27,982 bases of DNA from Spirochaetaceae bacterium. Its GTDB lineage: Bacteria > Spirochaetota > Spirochaetia > SZUA-6 > Bin103. The notes under the pieces were generated by a model. It did no database searches and had not been told where the DNA came from. It saw only the letters and a list, made by a program, of their open reading frames with translations. A program made the translations under genes and the position numbers. Positions 23,744 to 27,982 of the stretch are shown here, one piece after another (within the stretch, counting starts at the first letter, position 1; the number at the start of each line of letters is the position of its first letter). The stretch spans positions 1-27,982 of the forward strand of contig JAPOQV010000497.1 in NCBI GenBank assembly GCA_026710565.1, read 5' to 3'.

Positions 23744-24893
23744 TCTGGATGGCGTTGCGGAGGTTCGCGTCGCGACGCGCCGGCGGGCGATAGCCGCGCG
23801 CGCGGTCGAAGGCGACTCCGGGACCCTTGCGGGTGACGGTCTGGATGCGATCCGGGTCGCCCGCGACGGCGGCCGGTTGGAGATCGCGGAGCCGCGGCGC
23901 GATGACGACGAAGAGGGGGGCGGCGCCCTCGAGCTGTCGCTGCCGGCGGCGCGTTCGTGGGAGCTGAGCGCGGACAGCGCCAGCGGCTCGGTGCTGATCG
24001 CCGGCATGGATGGGACGGTGCGGGTCCGCACGGCGAACGGAGCGGTCACCCTGCAGGACCTCACGGGAACCGCGGACGTGCGCTGCGCCAACGGGTCGAT
24101 CACCGCCGACCGGGTTGCCGGCCAGTTGAACGTGTCGGCGGCCAACGGCAAGATCACGGTGAGCGACGCCGAGTTGACCGGAGGCAAGTTTCACAACGCC
24201 AGCGGCCGCATGGCCCTGCAGTTGCGGCCGACAGGTGACGGCAAGGTCTCCATCATGTCGGGATCGGGCCGCGTGCTGCTTGCGCTGCCGGCCGACGCCG
24301 ACCTCACGGCCACGGTCAAGTCGCGCGGCCGGCTGGTGAACCGGCTCGGATCGTCGGTGGTCACCACCGGGCCGGGCTTCGCGCAGGTCGTGCTCGGCTC
24401 CGGAGCGTTCTCGATCTTCGTGCACACGCTGGGGAGGTGTGAGTTGGTGGGCTTCGACGAATTCGACGGCAAGGAACAGCGGGCGGGAGAACGGGCGTTC
24501 ACCGAAGATGACGACCATGCGTGGGACGATCCGGACTTCACCTTCGAGATCCCCAACGAGATGTGGGAGTTCCTCAAGGAAATGCGCGGCTACGGCCTGA
24601 AGTTCGGAAAGCTGGGAGAGGAGATCTCGCGGCAGGTGTACGAGGCGTTCGGTGCCGCGGGTGGCGGCCACGGGCGCCGCGGCGCCGGGTCCCGGCGCGG
24701 GCCCGGCGGAGCGCGGTGGCGCGGCGGACGCTCGCACGACCATGACGGACCGGCACGGAAGGGCGGCCCGCGGCCGGCACAGGCCGATGCCACCGACACC
24801 GAGGAAGAGGTCAGGCTCGTGCTCGACATGCTCAAGGAGGGCAAGCTCTCCGCGGAGGAGGCGACGCGCCTGATCGGCGCGTTGCGCCGCTGA
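23724..24893 (+). CDS. DUF4097-type beta-helix protein with C-terminal helical module
   Basis: A 389-residue protein. Residues ~85-250 consist of short repeating beta strands with alternating Gly/Ala/Asn turns (GSVLIAGMDGTVRVRTANG, AVTLQDLTGTADVRCANGSI, LNVSAANGKITVSDAELTGG), the right-handed beta-helix-like fold of DUF4097. An acidic stretch follows, then a Gly/Arg/His-rich linker (~310-350). The C-terminal ~30 residues (EEEVRLVLDMLKEGKLSAEE, then ATRLIGALRR) match the helical module seen at the N terminus of YvlB/LiaX-type proteins. No signal peptide or membrane helix is visible. The start is secure: GGGAGGGA precedes the ATG, which lies inside the DUF2089 gene. Role unknown; related proteins take part in envelope-stress responses in Firmicutes. 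Confidence 0.85.
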   Translation: MDRITLDLDGVAEVRVATRRRAIAARAVEGDSGTLAGDGLDAIRVARDGGRLEIAEPRRDDDEEGGGALELSLPAARSWELSADSASGSVLIAGMDGTVRVRTANGAVTLQDLTGTADVRCANGSITADRVAGQLNVSAANGKITVSDAELTGGKFHNASGRMALQLRPTGDGKVSIMSGSGRVLLALPADADLTATVKSRGRLVNRLGSSVVTTGPGFAQVVLGSGAFSIFVHTLGRCELVGFDEFDGKEQRAGERAFTEDDDHAWDDPDFTFEIPNEMWEFLKEMRGYGLKFGKLGEEISRQVYEAFGAAGGGHGRRGAGSRRGPGGARWRGGRSHDHDGPARKGGPRPAQADATDTEEEVRLVLDMLKEGKLSAEEATRLIGALRR

Positions 24894-24920
24894 GAGAGCG
24901 CGCCGGGTCCTCTTCGGTGC

Positions 24921-25985
24921 ATGCTCGTGCCGGTGAGCGGGTCAGGAGCGCAAGACGGCGGTAGCCGGGGCCACGGGGGCCGCGGCCTCAGGGCGCGGCG
25001 GGTCGAGCTCGACGCACTCGCCGGCGACGAACTGCTGCAGAGCGGTTTCTGGGGAGCCTTTCGTGCCCGGCTCGGTTGGCTTCCGCTGGCGGTCGCCGTT
25101 GCCGGCGTCGGAACGCTCCTGCTGCTCGGCCGCCGAACGCCGGCCGGTACCTTCGTGTATTGCCCGCTCGGGCCGCGGGCCGAGCCGACTTCAGGGGCGA
25201 GCGGCGCCTATCTCGGTCGTCTGGCCCGAGCCGCTCGACCGCTGCTGCCGCCGGCCAGCTTCGGCGTGCGTTTCGATACGCCGTGGCCGGAGGAGCGCTG
25301 GTCCGGCGCCCGGCGCGCGGCCCCCGCCGTGCAGCCGCGCAGCACCGTGATCGTCGACCTGCGGCGCGACGAAGCCGACCTGCTGGCCGCGATGAAGCCG
25401 AAGACGCGATACAACGTCCGCCTCGCCGAGCGCCGGGGCGTGGCGGTCCGGGAAGCGGGCGCCGCGGGGCTCGACGGCTGGTACCGTCTGCATCGCGACA
25501 TGGCGCGCCGTCAGGGTATCACCCGGCACGGCCCGCGCTACTTCCACGAGCTGTTCCGCACCGCCGACAGCTACCGCGGCCGCCGGCCGCGGCTGCTGCT
25601 GTTGATGGCCGCATACGACGGTGAGGACGTGGCCGGGATCGTCGTGTCGCTGTTCGGTCGGCGCGCGCGCTATCTGTACGGCGCGTCGTCGGATCGCCAC
25701 CGGCACGCGATGCCCAACTACGGCCTGCAATGGGCGGCGATGCGGCTGGCCAGGGAAGCCGGCTGTCATACCTACGACCTGTTCGGCATTCCCCGCACTG
25801 CCGACCCCTCGCTGCCGATGGCCGGCCTCTATCGCATGAAGACCGGGTTCGGGGGGGAGATCGTGCACCGGGCACCCGCCCACGACGCGGTGCTCAACCG
25901 GCCGCGCCACGCCGCGTTTCGAGCCGCGGAGCGGGCACGCGCCTGGTACCTGCATCGCGGCCGTACGCCGGGCGACGGGGGTTGA
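24921..25985 (+). CDS. FemAB-family peptidoglycan-bridge peptidyltransferase
   Basis: Expected to transfer an amino acid from aminoacyl-tRNA to lipid II or its precursor, building the peptidoglycan cross-bridge. The 354-residue product has the Fem opening LLQSGFWGAFRARLGWLP (39-56), VIVDLRRDEADLLAAMKPKT (143-162) running into RYNVRLAERRGV, and GIVVSLFGRRARYLYGASS. The C-terminal signature YDLFGIPRTA (285-294) and GLYRMKTGFGGEIVHR (302-317) follows. The N-terminal ~27 residues are Gly/Arg-rich and unlike the family, so the true start may lie downstream (GTG 24927 or 24933); no ribosome-binding site is visible. Related proteins exist in spirochaetes. Which residue it adds cannot be told from sequence. 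It follows the DUF4097 gene by 27 bases. Confidence 0.87.
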   Translation: MLVPVSGSGAQDGGSRGHGGRGLRARRVELDALAGDELLQSGFWGAFRARLGWLPLAVAVAGVGTLLLLGRRTPAGTFVYCPLGPRAEPTSGASGAYLGRLARAARPLLPPASFGVRFDTPWPEERWSGARRAAPAVQPRSTVIVDLRRDEADLLAAMKPKTRYNVRLAERRGVAVREAGAAGLDGWYRLHRDMARRQGITRHGPRYFHELFRTADSYRGRRPRLLLLMAAYDGEDVAGIVVSLFGRRARYLYGASSDRHRHAMPNYGLQWAAMRLAREAGCHTYDLFGIPRTADPSLPMAGLYRMKTGFGGEIVHRAPAHDAVLNRPRHAAFRAAERARAWYLHRGRTPGDGG

Positions 25986-25993
25986 CGGCGCAC

Positions 25994-26479
25994 CTAGAAG
26001 AACCCGGTAGCGGCAGGCCCCTCGACCCGGAACAGCGGCCGGCCGGCGCTCAGCCCCGGCCAGGGAATCGAGGCGCCGACCAGAAGCAACGTGACGACCA
26101 CGGCGACCGCCGTTCGGCGGAAGCGCCGCTCTGCCGGGGCACGCTTGATCCGCCCGGTGGCGATGCTCATGTACGTGACCGCGATCGCCATGAGCAGCGC
26201 GTGCTCCACCAGGAAGTAGCGGAGCTGCGCGTCCCGCATCGCGGCGCCGAGATCCTCCAGCGCCACGCGAATCAGCGGGCTGAACGCCACGTACAGCAGC
26301 AGGCCGATCAGGAACTGCAGGGACAGCAGGTGGGTCGCCGCCTGCAGAAGCGCCGTGTCGACCGGGCGCCACGGCGCGCGGCGCGCCCAGCCGGACGCGC
26401 CGCGTACCAGCAGCAGCAGGAGCAGCACCAGCAACGGCCAGCGCAGGTAGGAGTGCGCGATCAGAAGAATCGAGTACAC
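25994..26479 (-). CDS. Small integral membrane protein with conserved-looking histidines
   Basis: A 161-residue protein with four predicted transmembrane helices (about 3-25, 45-66, 88-108, 122-140). Histidines occur in the first three: His9 in LIAHSYLRW, His50 in ATHLLSLQ, and His93 in VEHALLM. The pattern resembles a poorly characterised 'cytochrome b'-like family known from Bacteroidetes and others, where such residues could bind haem; that is inference. It ends ASIPWPGLSAGRPLFR, like that family. The start is taken as GTG 26479, the only good start codon near the first helix; no ribosome-binding site is evident. It lies 31 bases after murD on the same strand and is convergent with the FemAB gene, 8 bases apart. 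Confidence 0.75.
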   Translation of the reverse strand: MYSILLIAHSYLRWPLLVLLLLLLVRGASGWARRAPWRPVDTALLQAATHLLSLQFLIGLLLYVAFSPLIRVALEDLGAAMRDAQLRYFLVEHALLMAIAVTYMSIATGRIKRAPAERRFRRTAVAVVVTLLLVGASIPWPGLSAGRPLFRVEGPAATGFF

Positions 26480-26510
26480 GCCGAGAACATAGGGGCGCCG
26501 GCGGCCGGCA

Positions 26511-27923
26511 TCAACGTGAGGCCGCGTGCCGCCGCACCTGCGCCCGGAAGCGGTCGCCCCGGTCGAATTCGTTGCGGAACATCCCGAATGACGCGCAGGC
26601 CGGCGAGAGCAGCACCGTCGCGCCCGATGCAGCTCCGGGTGCAGCCGCCGCAAGCGCCGCGCCGAATGCGTCCTCCAGTGAGTCGAATGGCCCGTCGCAG
26701 GCCACGCCGGCTCGGCGCAACGCCGAGTGGAGCTTGGCCGTGGCGCTGCCGGCGAGCAGCACGCAGCGCAGCGCGGAGTCCGCGGAGGCGGCCAGGTCCG
26801 TGAAGTCGAGCGCCTTGTCCGCACCGCCGGCCAGCAGCACGACCGGACCTGTCACGCTGGCCAGCGCCGCGACGGTTGCCTCCGGGATGGTGGCCGCCGA
26901 ATCGTTCACGAAGCTGACGCCCGCCACCTCGCCGACCGGCTCAAGGCGGTGCGGCAGCCCGTGGAATCCGCGGAGCCCCCGGCGTATAGTCGCCGGCTCG
27001 ATGCCGAACGAAGCGGCCGCCGCCGCCGCCGCCAGCAGGTTGACGCCGATGACGCGGCCGGCGGGCGCGACCCGCTCCGTGTCGAACGCGACGCCAGACC
27101 GGCCTGCGACCGAGATGCGGCCCGCGCCGTCCTGCAGCCATGCGCCGTCGCCTGCCGGCCGCTGCCGGGCGGAGAACAGGACGACGCGGCCGGCGGCGCG
27201 TTCGGCGAAGCGCCGGTGCCACGGATCGTCGGCGTTGAGCACCAGCGCCCCGTCCGGCGGCTGCCCCTCGCTGATGACAAGCTTGTCCTGCAGGTACTCT
27301 TCCATGGATCCGTACCGGTTCTGGTGGTCGCGCAGCAGATTGGTGACCACGGCCACCGGCGGTGCCAGCACGCCGCGGCCCCGCAGGTCGCCCAACTGCC
27401 AGGAAGAAAGCTCGAGCACCACCGGCGTGTCGGCGGTCAGCTCGTCCAGGAAGTCCAGCGGCGAGCCGCCGATGTTGCCGCTCAGGCGGGTTGCCGGCGC
27501 ATCTTCGCCCAGGATCGCGGCAAGCGCGGCGGCGGTGGTCGACTTCCCCTTGCTGCCGGTGACCGCCAGGACCGGCGCACGGCACCGGGCCAGGAACAGC
27601 GACTGCTCGGTCTCGACCGCCGCTCCGGCGGCGCAGGCCGCCGCCAGGAACGGCGAGTCCGGGCGCACGCCAGGGTTCTTGACCACCAGGTCGCAGCCGG
27701 TGAAGTCGTCCATCCGATGGCTCCCCAGGCTCACACGCACGCCGGCCGGCAGCGCTTCGACTGCGGGGCGCAGCTCGTCGGCCGTCTTGAGATCGGTGAC
27801 GGTGACGCGGGCGCCGCGCGCGTGCAGGAAGCGGGCTGCCCCAAGGCCGCCGCCGTTGAGGCCGAGTCCCATGACGGTCGCGCGCAGTCCGCGCAGATCG
27901 GCGGCCGGGCCCCCCCCCGGCAC
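26511..27923 (-). CDS. murD: UDP-MurNAc-L-Ala:D-Glu ligase MurD (5' end uncertain)
   Basis: Adds D-glutamate to UDP-MurNAc-L-alanine in the cytoplasm. From the GTG at 27923 it is 470 residues. Features: the N-terminal Rossmann motif VMGLGLNGGGLGAARFL, VKNPGVRPDSPF (81-92), the ATP loop VTGSKGKSTTAAALA (121-135), LSGNIGG, LELSSWQLGDLRGR, FVNDSAATIPEAT, LLAGGADKALDF, and the C-terminal SPACASFGMFRNEFDRGDRF. The end is secure. The start is not: upstream of 27905 the DNA becomes G homopolymers (minus strand) that look like low-quality contig-edge sequence, and no ATG fits. It clusters loosely with the FemAB gene and, 5.5 kb away, murE. Confidence 0.94.
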   Translation of the reverse strand: MPGGGPAADLRGLRATVMGLGLNGGGLGAARFLHARGARVTVTDLKTADELRPAVEALPAGVRVSLGSHRMDDFTGCDLVVKNPGVRPDSPFLAAACAAGAAVETEQSLFLARCRAPVLAVTGSKGKSTTAAALAAILGEDAPATRLSGNIGGSPLDFLDELTADTPVVLELSSWQLGDLRGRGVLAPPVAVVTNLLRDHQNRYGSMEEYLQDKLVISEGQPPDGALVLNADDPWHRRFAERAAGRVVLFSARQRPAGDGAWLQDGAGRISVAGRSGVAFDTERVAPAGRVIGVNLLAAAAAAASFGIEPATIRRGLRGFHGLPHRLEPVGEVAGVSFVNDSAATIPEATVAALASVTGPVVLLAGGADKALDFTDLAASADSALRCVLLAGSATAKLHSALRRAGVACDGPFDSLEDAFGAALAAAAPGAASGATVLLSPACASFGMFRNEFDRGDRFRAQVRRHAASR

Positions 27924-27982
27924 TTGTCCGTCCCCCCCCCCGCCTCCGCCCCTCCCCCGGCCTCCGCCCCCCACCGCTCCGC
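27907..27982. other. Low-complexity C-rich window end
   Basis: Two long C homopolymers (nine at 27910-27918, ten at 27932-27941) followed by C-rich sequence with scattered CTCC and CGCC. It encodes a Gly/Arg run on the minus strand that is unlike any MurD N terminus. Most likely error-prone contig-edge sequence. Confidence 0.6.

Overview
This is a compact, high-GC (by eye about two thirds G+C, not computed) chromosomal segment of housekeeping genes from a diderm bacterium. I think it is an uncultured high-GC spirochaete. The support is a short archaeal/spirochaete-type UMP kinase, a UPF0158 domain fused to a GNAT domain, a MurE with DEDPR in place of DNPR, a free-standing UVR-domain protein, and LolA (so an outer membrane). 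No 16S rRNA or other decisive taxonomic marker is present. Both ends look like contig edges: the first ~60 bases degrade a katG gene, and the last ~75 are C homopolymers in front of murD.

Layout. 1-484: 5' part of katG (minus). 656-1489: NHL-repeat protein. 1517-5610: fatty-acid synthesis, with fabH (minus) divergent from fabD-fabG-fabF and no acpP. 5627-6154: MJ0936/YfcE-type phosphoesterase. 6177-6260: tRNA-Leu(CAA), minus, with its own promoter. 6393-7082: UMP kinase (minus). 7188-12618: a tight plus-strand operon of a UVR-domain protein, LolA, a RodZ-like protein, a UvrD/PcrA helicase and a degenerate class-III aminotransferase-like protein, the last two coupled by a GTGA overlap. 12615-13310: Bax-inhibitor-1 protein (minus). 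13519-15300: small membrane protein, rplM, rpsI, recX. 15340-16626: enolase (minus). 16690-17523: UPF0158-GNAT fusion. 17462-20964: murE followed by a translationally coupled secreted protein (minus). 21147-23110: hflK-hflC (minus). 23306-24893: DUF2089 and DUF4097 proteins. 24921-25985: FemAB-like peptidyltransferase. 25994-26479: small membrane protein (minus). 26511-27923: murD (minus).

How the genes fit together. Three cell-envelope functions dominate: type II fatty-acid synthesis, lipoprotein transport and cell shape (LolA, RodZ), and peptidoglycan assembly (MurE, MurD, FemAB). The rest is ribosome, repair (PcrA, RecX), membrane protein quality control (HflKC, BI-1) and central metabolism (enolase, UMP kinase). 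Several genes have readable sigma-70-like promoters, with TTGACC recurring as the -35 element.

I saw no mobile element, CRISPR array, phage gene or rRNA, and no gene-free stretch over 300 bases. The longest gaps (485-655, 2498-2654, 13311-13518, 20965-21146, 23111-23305) are mostly divergent promoter regions, plus one hairpin. The most unusual items are the lysine-poor aminotransferase remnant coupled to a helicase, the enlarged ribosomal protein uS9, and two neighbouring regulator-like proteins sharing one C-terminal module.
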